Shown piece by piece: positions 7,865-16,016 of a DNA stretch of 64,000 bases. The translations under genes were made by a program, and so were the position numbers. This DNA is from Streptomyces sp. NBC_00190. GTDB lineage: Bacteria > Actinomycetota > Actinomycetes > Streptomycetales > Streptomycetaceae. How positions within the stretch are numbered: position 1 is the stretch's first letter; each line of letters starts with the position of its first letter. The stretch covers positions 434,001 through 498,000 of the forward strand of contig NZ_CP108131.1 of NCBI RefSeq assembly GCF_036203305.1, written 5' to 3'. A model generated the notes under the pieces. The model searched no databases. It had not been told where the DNA came from and saw nothing but the letters and a program-made list of their open reading frames with translations.

Positions 7865-8887
7865 TCAGGACGCGGGCTGGTGGAGCCAGGGTGCGCTGGT
7901 CGCCCAGAACATCACGTCCGCGCCCAGGTACCGGCCGCCGAAGTCGACGAACTCCTCCTTGGTGTACGGCTTGCCGGTCGAGGGGTTGGTGTACTCGAAG
8001 TCCGGTTCCTGCACCGCCATCGCCACCAGCGGGAGCCGCCCGCGGTACCGCTCGAAGAAGGGATAGGAGTTCTCCATCTGCGCCTGGCGGTTCGGCAGGA
8101 CGTCGGGTCCGCCGAGACCCACACCATGGGCCTTGGCGAACTCGAAGGTCCTCTCCATGTAGCCGTGGTCGTTGTTCCACTCACCGGGCCAGAAGTTCAC
8201 GTACTGGATGAACTTCGTCCGCTTGAAGACCTTGGCGCCGAAGGCCATGTTGTCGAGTTCGGCCCTGAAGTACGACTCGTCGGTGTAGCCGCTGCGGTCC
8301 TTGCCCAGATCCACCTGGGTTGCGGTCTCCGGAAGGTTCACCCCCGCCAGACGCCCGTCGAAGCGGTCGGCGAGCGCTTTGAGCAGGCCCTGGAAGCGCT
8401 GGCGAACCTCGGGGTTCCACTGGGCCGCGACGGCTCCGGGTTCGCCGGGCCCCAGTCCGTTCTCGTTCGTGGTCGGCGCGGCGCCGCCGGCGTACGCCGG
8501 GTCCGTGAGCAGGTAGTTCGGGAGCCGTGTGGGAGCGCTGAAGAATCGGTCCTGTACTTGGACGAACAGCTTCTTGTGGCGTGCCTGGAGGCAGGCGAGG
8601 GCCTCCTCGATCGCGGAGAAGTCGTACTGGTCCTTCTGCGGTTCCAGGGCCCTCCACGGCACGACCACCTGCACACCGGCGATGTCGGGCCGGTCGATCA
8701 AGGGCTTGACCTCTGTGTCGAAGTCCCCGATCGAGGAGTAGAGGTACTGGGCCGGGGCCGGGGTCCGGGCCGTGTGCCCGGAGCCGGAGCCAGCGGGAGC
8801 CGCTGTGGCCGTCGGCGCGAGGCCGGTGTGTGCGAGGGCCGCAGTAAGGAGAACGCCGAGCACGGCGGACAGTCGTCGGGTCGTCAT
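7865..8887 (-). CDS. Secreted TIM-barrel-like glycoside hydrolase, putative
   Basis: 340 aa from ATG 8887 with a signal peptide of about 30 residues ending TATAAPA. The mature part has the look of a beta/alpha barrel: YLYSSIGDFDTEVKPLIDRP, GVQVVVPWRALEP, YDFSAIEEAL, LFVQVQDRFF, LAGVNLPETATQVD, KFIQYVNFWPGEW, GVGLGGPDV and LPLVAMAVQEPD. This order resembles GH42/GH5-like clan A barrels, where Glu residues at the ends of strands 4 and 7 are catalytic; Glu in LPETATQ and in VQEPD are candidates. Substrate unknown. It stands alone with its own terminator. Confidence 0.65.
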   Translation of the reverse strand: MTTRRLSAVLGVLLTAALAHTGLAPTATAAPAGSGSGHTARTPAPAQYLYSSIGDFDTEVKPLIDRPDIAGVQVVVPWRALEPQKDQYDFSAIEEALACLQARHKKLFVQVQDRFFSAPTRLPNYLLTDPAYAGGAAPTTNENGLGPGEPGAVAAQWNPEVRQRFQGLLKALADRFDGRLAGVNLPETATQVDLGKDRSGYTDESYFRAELDNMAFGAKVFKRTKFIQYVNFWPGEWNNDHGYMERTFEFAKAHGVGLGGPDVLPNRQAQMENSYPFFERYRGRLPLVAMAVQEPDFEYTNPSTGKPYTKEEFVDFGGRYLGADVMFWATSAPWLHQPAS

Positions 8888-9074
8888 GGACCGCGAGAAT
8901 AGGAAGCACTTCTAAGAAGATCGTAAGAGCCCCTGGGATCCTCCTGCCGGCCCTGCCGGTGTCCGGCCAGAGGCCGAGCGGCAGGGCCTTTCGGCCAAGC
9001 ACGACGCGATGAGAATCCGCCACCACCAACGAGAAGGAGTGGGAATCCGCGAGTTTCAAGGCGATCGTTCGCTA

Positions 9075-9804
9075 ACCGGTTGGCAGGTTCACGGAAAGAT
9101 CGCCATCTCCGGCATGCCCTCCGGCTGGGACACCGTGTCCGTCAACTCCCCCGCGCTCGCGAAGCCGGTACCGCTGGTCCCCAGAGCCCCGGGCGCCACG
9201 GAATCCGACTGGCCCGCGAACGAGGCTCGGGCCGCGGTCCCGCTGGACGTCGCGCCGGGTACGTACGCGCTGACCGCCACCAGCCACGGCCGGACCATGG
9301 CCACGGCACAACTCACGGTGGCGCCGTTCGGTCCCGCCAAGATCAGGCGTTTCGGCGTCCTGCGCCCCGACGCGGTACTCGGCGACCCGGCCCGCCCGGG
9401 GAGCACCGTCACCGTCCTCCTCGGCGACGACCATGCCATGCCCGGCGAGGACTCGCTCGTCGCCAAGTCCCCTGCCTTCACCAAGGACGTGCGCATCCGG
9501 ACGAACGGGACCGGACGACCCCGGGTGCAAGTGCGACGACGGCTCCACGCTCTACACCGGGCACACAACGCTGCGCGACGACGTTCCGCCGGGGACCTAC
9601 CCGCTCACGGTGGTCAGCCACCACGGCCTCGAGACGCACTCCGCGCAGGTCGTCCTCGTGGGCAAGCCCGTTGCCACCGGCCTGTACTGGGCGGTCTGGG
9701 GCGGCACTGCCGCCGTGCTCGCCGCACTGGCCGGTACGGGTGTGCTGGTGCGGCGCCGTCGTCGGGCGGGCACCGACGCGCAGTCGCTGACCACCGACGC
9801 GTAG
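9075..9804 (+). pseudogene. Secreted/membrane-anchored protein, 5'-truncated and frameshifted
   Basis: Two frames together make one protein. The first reads KIAISGMPSGWDTVSVNS through AFTKDVRIRTNG and stops making sense near 9507. A one-base shift then gives PDDPGCKCDDGSTLYTGHTT, an Ig-like VPPGTYPLTVVSHHG, a membrane segment (AVWGGTAAVLAALAGTGVLV) and a basic tail RRRRRAG. No signal peptide precedes KIAISG, so the 5' end is missing too. One extra base near 9508-9515 explains the shift. The intact ancestor was probably a surface protein with repeated Ig-like domains and a C-terminal anchor. Confidence 0.7.
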
Positions 9805-9895
9805 CCGGACAGCTACCGGCGTACACCCGGACGCCCCTTCAACTCCGCCGGGCCTACTTCGGCTGGCTCTGTCCACGAGAACGGGGTTCTGGGGG

Positions 9896-10522
9896 TCAGT
9901 CCGGCCGGTGGTGGGCGCGGGCCTCGGCGGTGGCCTTCAGGTCGTTCAACCATGCTTCAAGTCCCTGACGGAGGATGGCGGTCGCGGTGGGGACGTCCGC
10001 GTCGACCTGAGGGCCGGTATGGGTCTCCTCGGTGCTCACCCTGACGCCGCCCGGGACCTGGGTGAAGTTCCACACGTGGACGCCGTCGATGTGCAGCCCC
10101 TCACCGATCGCGGGGCCCGTCCAGCGGATGCAGGAGTGGTGCCGGAGCTGTTCGACAGTCGAGGTGATCTCCAGGCTGGTGGCCGGAGTCGGGTTGGGAG
10201 GTACCGGGGTTGTCCACCGGAAGGCCGAACCCTGGCGGAGGGGACCGTGGTCGAGGCGTTCCGCGGTCGTTACGGGAGCCTGCCAGGTCGGCCAGCGTTC
10301 GACGTCGGTCTGCAGCTTCCAGACCGTACGCAGCGGTGCGTTGATGAGGATCTCGGCCCGGTGCCGGACACGGGCTCCGGGGTCGACGCCGGCCCCGCGG
10401 CAGGTGAGTGACTTGGCGGGGCGGGAGCTTTGGGAGCCGGCTGCTCCCGCGGGTAATGCGGTGGTGCCGAGGAATCCGACAACGAGCGGGATGGTGAACA
10501 AGGCGGCACGGATGCCGGACAT
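9896..10522 (-). CDS. Secreted SRPBCC (START/polyketide-cyclase-like) family protein
   Basis: 208 aa from ATG 10522 with AAGGAG six bases upstream. A signal peptide (MSGIRAALFTIPLVVGFLGT, cleavage near PAGAAG) is followed by the SRPBCC pattern: EILINAPLRTVWKLQTDVER, WPTWQAPVTTAERLD, FRWTTP, LEITSTVEQL and IRWTGPAIGEGLHIDGVHVW. This fold binds hydrophobic ligands; a secreted version is somewhat unusual. It stands alone. Ligand unknown. Confidence 0.82.
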   Translation of the reverse strand: MSGIRAALFTIPLVVGFLGTTALPAGAAGSQSSRPAKSLTCRGAGVDPGARVRHRAEILINAPLRTVWKLQTDVERWPTWQAPVTTAERLDHGPLRQGSAFRWTTPVPPNPTPATSLEITSTVEQLRHHSCIRWTGPAIGEGLHIDGVHVWNFTQVPGGVRVSTEETHTGPQVDADVPTATAILRQGLEAWLNDLKATAEARAHHRPD

Positions 10523-11271
10523 GGAGTTCTCCTTTGGCATTCGGTGGGCTGCGATCTCTCGCCTTCGCGTCAGTACACGACCTGTACATCTATCACCCGG
10601 CAGCAGTGACACCCCGGATCACTCACCTGAAGACAGTGACCCCACAGCTGCGATCTCTCGGTCTCGCGACAGCCGTGTGAAAGGCAGTGGGAGGTCTGTG
10701 CGTTGGTGCTGGTCGGTGGCACGGCGAGCGGCGTACGTCGGCTCCGTGGCAGGGAGGCGGCATCGACGCCAGCGACACAACAGGGGGCGGCGGGCCCGGT
10801 GGTCGCTGCCGAGGCGGCGGTGGGGGCGAGCAGCACGAGCCCACCGAGCAGGAGTCCGGTGAAGGACTGCGGTCCTCCCGGACCCGGGACCGGCTCTCAA
10901 CGACCGGCAGCCCCTTGCTGATTCTCGGAAAAGGGCCGGGCCGGGGTTCCTTCACCGTCTGGCGTGGAGCCCTGCGACCGCCCGCGCTATCCGGGCCCGA
11001 TGCCCGGCGGGGACTCATCACGCATTGGCCCCGCTTTACGAGTGGTACATCTCCAGCCGATCACCAACAGGCGCCGCCGGCCCCGCCGAAAGGAAGGAGT
11101 GGGCAGGTAAGACCGCCTGCCGCACCTCGGTGGAGCCGCTTTTCGGCATCCGGACGGCACCCGGAACGAGCCGTGGCGGCGACCTCCGGAACACAGCCCG
11201 GGGTGCCTGAGGGCTACGTTCGGTCCGTCCGGCGACAGCCGCCCTCTTCCCCTTGGCCACGGAGGCATCTC
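10523..11271. other. Long gene-poor stretch
   Basis: No gene that I can support. A signal-peptide-like run (LLLGGLVLLAPTAASAATTG) is readable on the reverse strand around 10780-10850, but without a start codon or coherent continuation; it may be a relic of a secreted-protein gene. Confidence 0.4.
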
Positions 11272-11409
11272 GTGCGCGACGAGCCCGCACCCCAGACCGA
11301 CCCCGCACCCCGACCGGCACGCTGCGAACCGAACCACCCCGTCGGATTCCTCAATGCCGTGTGTGCCGGCAACCGCGTGGCGCACCAGGCCGCCAACACC
11401 CGCGGCTGA
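11272..11409 (+). CDS. Candidate 45-aa small protein
   Basis: GTG 11272 has GGAGG seven bases upstream and opens a 45-codon frame with GC-rich third positions: VRDEPAPQTDPAPRPARC, then EPNHPVGFLNAVCAGNRVAH. It has two cysteines and no signal peptide. It lies 153 bases before the secreted-protein gene at 11563 in the same direction. The Shine-Dalgarno site is the main support. I do not recognise the peptide. Confidence 0.4.
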   Translation: MRDEPAPQTDPAPRPARCEPNHPVGFLNAVCAGNRVAHQAANTRG

Positions 11410-11562
11410 CCCGGGCTTTCACCCCGCCAGCGGCAGCCCGCCGGTCCGACAGCAGCACGACCCCGGCTTCCCCACGCCCCGAGCAGCAGCGATGCGGCGC
11501 GACCGGGTGAAGCCCCGGCGGGGATGCACCCGCCACCACCACCGATAGGAGACCCTCCCGCC

Positions 11563-12060
11563 ATGACGACGACGAAAACCCGTGCAGGGCTGACCACCGC
11601 GCTGCTGCTCCTGACCGTACTGACTTCCGTCGGACCAGCCGCCGCCACCCCCGCGCCCGTGTCCGCGGCGAGGGTCGGGGAGACCACGGCGTCCGCCCGC
11701 GATGTACGCCTTGTCGGTCACTGGTCCGAGCCCGTCGACAAGAACCGCCCCGGAATCACCCACTACATCGAGCAACTGACCTTCACCGCTGACGGCCGCT
11801 TCGAACAGATCAACAACTACGTCTGCAACCAGAAGAACTGTCCCGTCTTCAAGATCGGCATCAACAAGGGCACCTACCGCACCGACGGCAACACCATCCA
11901 CCTCGACGGCAACCTCGCCGACCTCACCGGCACCATCAAGACCACCCACACCATCACCATCGACGGCCACGCCCTCCACCGTGGCGTACCGCACCTCGGG
12001 GTCGAGACCCGCCCCTCACATTCAGGGCTCGGCGCCGGCACCCGAGCGCCCCGGCGGTGA
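11563..12060 (+). CDS. Secreted hypothetical protein
   Basis: 165 aa from ATG 11563, with GGAG about eleven bases upstream. A signal peptide (TTALLLLTVLTSVGPAAA) leads to a beta-rich domain with VRLVGHWSEPVDKN, YIEQLTFTADGRFEQINNYV, CNQKNCPVFKIGINKGTYRT and DGNTIHLDGNL. Two Cys in CNQKNC may pair. The pattern of 'WS...LTF..DGRF....KGTYR..GN.I' resembles lipocalin-like META/YD-type secreted domains. The last 25 residues (after IDGHALH) look unordered and may be a frameshifted end. Confidence 0.7.
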   Translation: MTTTKTRAGLTTALLLLTVLTSVGPAAATPAPVSAARVGETTASARDVRLVGHWSEPVDKNRPGITHYIEQLTFTADGRFEQINNYVCNQKNCPVFKIGINKGTYRTDGNTIHLDGNLADLTGTIKTTHTITIDGHALHRGVPHLGVETRPSHSGLGAGTRAPRR

Positions 12061-12143
12061 TCGGCCATAGTCGAACTCCTGCCTGAGTGGCGCCCTGGCG
12101 CGCGGCATCGGGTGCCGTGACACCAGCGGTGGGTGGCATGCGG

Positions 12144-12173
12144 AGGTCCCCGCGCCGGGTGGCGCGGGGACCT
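12144..12173. terminator. Strong bidirectional terminator
   Basis: Perfect 13-bp arms (AGGTCCCCGCGCC / GGCGCGGGGACCT) around a 4-base loop, placed between convergent genes ending at 12060 and 12195. Confidence 0.85.
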
Positions 12174-12194
12174 GTGACAGGGTGGACGGCCTGG

Positions 12195-12641
12195 TCAGAA
12201 GACCTCGCCGTCGGTCTTCAGTTCCAGCCGGACGTTGGTGTCCGCGGTGCCGTTGTTGGTCGCGCAGGCGGTGTAGTAGCCGGCACCGGGGAAGGTGCCC
12301 CAAGCCGTACGCAGGTCGGCGGCCCAGTTGGTCACCAGGCCCGGCGAACCGGTACCGGGAACCGTCACTCCGTTGTACTGCAGCTTGAACTTCGCGCCCT
12401 GCCCGGTTGCCTTGCCGTCGGCGCGGACCTGGTAGGAGGCGTACTGCTGGACGCAGCGCTGCTCGCCCGGGTGCAGGGTGCCTCCGAAGAACTGGCTGGC
12501 CGAGGCCGGGCCGGCGGTGGCGAGGAGCGCCGCGGCGCAGGCCGCGGCGACCGAGGCGGCAGCTGTGAGCCGCAGGCCGGTACGGCGCCGGGGAATACGG
12601 GCCGGGGCTTCACCACTGCCGCGGCGGCCGGCTCCACGCAC
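12195..12641 (-). CDS. Secreted small protein, start region disrupted
   Basis: The mature part is clear: signal peptide TGLRLTAAASVAAACAAALL ending GPASAS, then QFFGGTLHPGEQRCVQQYAS, LVTNWAADLRTAW and YYTACATNNGTADTNVRLEL. No ATG or normal start with a ribosome site lies just before RIPRRRTGLRL. The nearest in-frame candidate is GTG 12641, inside sequence belonging to the opposite-strand regulator remnant. I infer that the first codons were lost when foreign sequence joined at about 12.60-12.61 kb. The gene may be silent, or rescued by GTG 12641. Function unknown. Confidence 0.6.
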   Translation of the reverse strand: MRGAGRRGSGEAPARIPRRRTGLRLTAAASVAAACAAALLATAGPASASQFFGGTLHPGEQRCVQQYASYQVRADGKATGQGAKFKLQYNGVTVPGTGSPGLVTNWAADLRTAWGTFPGAGYYTACATNNGTADTNVRLELKTDGEVF

Positions 12642-13661
12642 CTCGACGCCCTGTCGATCACGGCGACGGAGAAGACCGAGCTCCCGGAGCTCCTGGCCAT
12701 GGCCGGACGGTACGAGGGACCGGAGTCCGCCCGGCTGCTGCGCGGCTGGTGGGCCCATCCGGCCGCCACCTGGGCCACCGTACGGGCGGCGGAGCCACCG
12801 CCCTCCCCCGCAGGCTTCTACCTCCTGCTCGCCCTCGGCGCCGAGGACCTTGACGACCCGGCCGTCACCGCGGACCCGGCCACCGCGGCCGCCGCCGACT
12901 GGCTCGCCCACCACGGCGGCCTGCGCGCGGGCGAGCGGGCCTTGCTGGTGCGGACGTGGCTGGCCCGGGACACGTACCAGGACGTCTCCGCCGTCCAGAG
13001 CCTCATCACCTTGCGGCTGACCCACCACTACCTCACAGCGGAGCAGCGGCCCGCGCTCACCCTCCTCCCCTTCGCCGACCCGGAGTTCCGGGCCGACGGC
13101 TGCGCGTACACGGACTTCGACCGCCTGCCGCAGTCCGACTTCACCGTCGGCGGCCGCTCGTACGGAACGTACGTCCACGACTGGCGCCGCACGCCCCCTC
13201 TCGCCTGGCTGAGCCTGCTCTGCGAACGGGAATCGGCGGCCGACCCGTTGGCGGTGGCGGCGCCCGACGAACCCGGCGGCACTATGCGCGTGCTCGACGC
13301 CGAGACCTTCGCCGCCGGAGTGCGCGAGGCCCTGCACGGGCTGGGGCGGGCCGGCGGGCTACGCGGCTCGGTCTTGCTGCGCTCACGCGCGGTCGCGTCC
13401 CGGGCGGGGCAGGGCGCGGGGCCGGACGAGCGGGCCACCGCCTTGTCGGCCCTGCTCAGGGAGACGGCCGCCGAGCTCCAGGCGGCCCCGCGCGACCGGC
13501 GTTCCCACCGGGCGCTCCACCACACCTATCTCCAGCCGGCGGGCACCCAGCAGCGTGCCGCGGACCTGCTCGGCCTGCCGATGTCCACGTACCGCCGCCA
13601 CCTCGCGGCGGGGGTGAACCGGCTTACGGAGGAACTGTGGCGGCGTGAACTCGACACCTGA
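12602..13661 (+). pseudogene. Regulator with C-terminal sigma-like HTH, 5'-truncated
   Basis: The forward frame becomes protein-like only from about 12605 (STHLDALSITATEKTELPEL) and then continues for 345 residues. It is helical and soluble (ARLLRGWWAHPAATWATVRA, FYLLLALGAEDLDD, FTVGGRSYGTYVHDWRR) and ends with a sigma-70 region-4-like HTH: QQRAADLLGLPMSTYRRHLA. No start codon with a ribosome site precedes it, and upstream the same frame is merely antisense to the secreted-protein gene. I infer loss of an N-terminal domain, often an ATPase or sensor in such proteins, at the 12.6-kb junction. Confidence 0.65.
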
Positions 13662-13731
13662 CCCGTGCGTCTCGGCTCTGCGCACGCCACTGGCCCGTCG
13701 GCAGCGGACCGGCGCAGCGCTCCCCCGGGCC

Positions 13732-15924
13732 TCATGACGTCGGGCTCGCCCCGAGATGGCGCTCAAGCCAGCTAGCGGCGGCGCGTCGGTAGGTGCGGCG
13801 GTTGTCCGCCCGGAGGAATTCGTGGCCTTCGTCGCGGAGCACCAGCAGTTCCGCGGGCAGCCCGCGGTCGCGGGCGGCGCGGACGAACTGCTCCGATTCG
13901 GTCGGCGGGACATTGGTGTCGTGCTCGCCGTGGACCGCCAGTACGGGGACGCGCAACTCGTGGACGCGGCTCATCGGGGACAGTGAGCGCAGCAGCTCCC
14001 GGTCGTGTTCGGGGTGCCCGTACTTGGCGGCCGCGGACTGTGCGATCCACGGTTCCGTGCCGGCGAAGAACGTGTCGAAGTCCGACATCCCGCACACGGC
14101 CACTCCGGTGCGGAACAGCTCCGGATGCCAGACCAGCGAGGCCATCGTCAGGTAGCCGCCGTACGAGCGCCCCATGACCCCCAGCCGCCGGGGGTCGGCG
14201 TATCCGAGCGACACCACGTGGGCCGCGCAGTCGGCGACGTCGTCGATCGCCGCGAACCGGCCGGCGCCGAGGTCGGCGTCGACGAAGGACCGTCCCCAGC
14301 CGGACGAGCCGCGGACGTCGGGGGCGAAGACGTCCAGGCCACGGCTGAGGAGTTCGTGGTAGAGCGGGTTGAACACCGGCCGCTCCTGTTCCTCCGGACC
14401 GCCGTGGAGGTGGATCACGCACGGAGCCGGACGGCCCGGGTCCCGGTCGGGCGTCCGGTAGTACCAGCCGCCCAGCATCAGCCCGTCCCGGGCACGGCAG
14501 CGCACGGGTGCCGGGCGTACGGGGGGCCGGCCGGGCGGGGCCGCCTCCTCGTCGCGCGCCGTCCAGGGGGCGCGTACGGGGAGGCCGCCACCGTCCAGTT
14601 CCCAGATGCCGGGCCTGCGGAGCGAGCCCGACAGGGCAGCGAATGCCGCGCCGCCGCCCACGGCCATGCGGGTCACCACCTCGTGGGGCAGGTCCGGGCG
14701 CTGGTGCGGTCCGGAGTCGCCCTCGCCGTCCGCGTCCGCGGTGGGAAGGGCGATGCTCTGCAGTTCGCTGGCGCCGTGGGCGTTCCAGGCGACCAGGCCC
14801 CACCGCCCGTGGTCGGGGACGGTCAGCAGGTCGAGGGCGGACCCTTCGCGCTCGGCCGCGACGAAGGTGCCTTCGGAGGCGCCGTCCTCGTCCAGCCGGA
14901 CCCGCAGGAGGGCCGCGTACTCCCGCTCCCAGTCGCTGCGCAGCCACAGGGTGCGCGCGTCGGGAGAGAACCGGCCGATCCAGGGGTCCCCGTCGGCGAC
15001 CCGCAGTGCGCACGTGGTGCGGCCCGCCACGGTGTCCAGTACGAGGCCCTCGCGGTGGCCGCGCGGGCCTCGGCGCAGCAGCGCGAACCGGCCGTCCGCG
15101 CTCAAGTCGCAGACGCGCAGGGAGGCGGCCCCCGGTTCGCTGAACAGCAGGACCGGGGCGTCCGTGCCGTCCGGGTCGACGAGGTAGACGGCCAGCCCCC
15201 CGCCCGGCGCCGGTCCGGCATCCGCCCGGCTGCCGGCACCCGGGACCAGGGGCCCCGTACGGGGGGCGTCGCCAGCGGCGCCTCCTCCGTCGGCGCTACC
15301 GCTACGGCTACCGCCGAGGAGGGTCGCGGATCCGCCACGTTCCGTCCAGGCCGCCCCGGGGCCTGCCACCGGGGCCGTGGCCTCGGACGTCGCGAGCCGC
15401 GCGGATGCCTCCTGCGACAGGTGTCCGGGCCCGCTGTGCTCGGCGGCCGCCTCCGACGACCAGGCGATCGTGACGGCGAGGGCGGAGCCGTCGCGGGTCC
15501 AGGATCCGAGGTGCGCGGTGCCGCCCGCCTCGGCGCCGGCGAGCACGCGACGGGCGGTCCCGTCGGGGCGCACCACCAGGACCCGGGTGTGCTCGCCGCC
15601 GCCCGGGGCCGAGGTGTAGGCGATCCAGCGCCCGTCGGGGGACCACGACACCTCGGTCACGGGGTCGGGGTCGGCGTCGAGGACGTGGGCCTCGGCGCTC
15701 CGGGCCGGCCCGCTCCACAGTTGTGGGACCCCTGCGCGGTCGCAGATGAACGCCACGTGCTCGCCGGTGGGGTCGGCCGCGGGATACCAGCATCCGTGCG
15801 CGGGGAGGAGGGTGGGCGGATCGCCGTGGTGGTCGTCCGGCACGCGAACGGGCGCGGGTGCCGGTACGGGGACTTCCGGCGCGCCGGACGACGGGGCCGT
15901 CGGCTTCGTACGATCCAGGGGCAT
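13732..15924 (-). CDS. S9-family prolyl oligopeptidase-like serine peptidase
   Basis: 730 aa from ATG 15924, behind a GGAGGAGGGAG site. Residues about 40-430 are a beta-propeller with TolB/WD40-like blades (VTEVSWSPDGRWIAYTSAPG, WIGRFSPDARTLWL). The C-terminal alpha/beta-hydrolase domain carries the triad: Ser587 in GRSYGG, Asp669 in HGEHDTNVP and His701 in DEGHEF, plus VIHLHGGPEEQ as oxyanion region. An Ala/Gly-rich insert near 215-260 is longer than usual. No signal peptide, so cytoplasmic. It lies 92 bases downstream of the amidotransferase gene, in line with a role in turnover of the small peptide made there. Confidence 0.9.
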   Translation of the reverse strand: MPLDRTKPTAPSSGAPEVPVPAPAPVRVPDDHHGDPPTLLPAHGCWYPAADPTGEHVAFICDRAGVPQLWSGPARSAEAHVLDADPDPVTEVSWSPDGRWIAYTSAPGGGEHTRVLVVRPDGTARRVLAGAEAGGTAHLGSWTRDGSALAVTIAWSSEAAAEHSGPGHLSQEASARLATSEATAPVAGPGAAWTERGGSATLLGGSRSGSADGGGAAGDAPRTGPLVPGAGSRADAGPAPGGGLAVYLVDPDGTDAPVLLFSEPGAASLRVCDLSADGRFALLRRGPRGHREGLVLDTVAGRTTCALRVADGDPWIGRFSPDARTLWLRSDWEREYAALLRVRLDEDGASEGTFVAAEREGSALDLLTVPDHGRWGLVAWNAHGASELQSIALPTADADGEGDSGPHQRPDLPHEVVTRMAVGGGAAFAALSGSLRRPGIWELDGGGLPVRAPWTARDEEAAPPGRPPVRPAPVRCRARDGLMLGGWYYRTPDRDPGRPAPCVIHLHGGPEEQERPVFNPLYHELLSRGLDVFAPDVRGSSGWGRSFVDADLGAGRFAAIDDVADCAAHVVSLGYADPRRLGVMGRSYGGYLTMASLVWHPELFRTGVAVCGMSDFDTFFAGTEPWIAQSAAAKYGHPEHDRELLRSLSPMSRVHELRVPVLAVHGEHDTNVPPTESEQFVRAARDRGLPAELLVLRDEGHEFLRADNRRTYRRAAASWLERHLGASPTS

Positions 15925-15940
15925 GGCCGTCTCCCTCCTC

Positions 15941-15980
15941 CTCTCTCCGCCTCTCTCGGCCTCTCTCCGCCTCTCTCCGC
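15941..15980. repeat. Four tandem copies of a 10-bp unit
   Basis: CTCTCTCCGC is repeated four times head to tail, the second copy with one change (CTCTCTCGGC). On the gene strand this gives GCGGAGAGAG four times, directly before the S9 peptidase start. It contains several Shine-Dalgarno-like purine runs and could vary in copy number by slippage. Confidence 0.85.
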
Positions 15981-16016
15981 TTCGTCGGGGCTGCGCCGTC
16001 GGCGGGCCGTCGCGGA

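Noticed and set aside
10570..10836. Reverse frame with a signal-peptide-like start (VLLAPTAASAATTG) and several cysteines
   Set aside because: No start codon with a ribosome site; an in-frame stop lies just before the hydrophobic stretch; the Cys-rich tail does not resemble any protein family I know.
15941..15980. Short tandem repeat considered as a CRISPR-like array
   Set aside because: Units are 10 bp with no spacers and no cas genes nearby.
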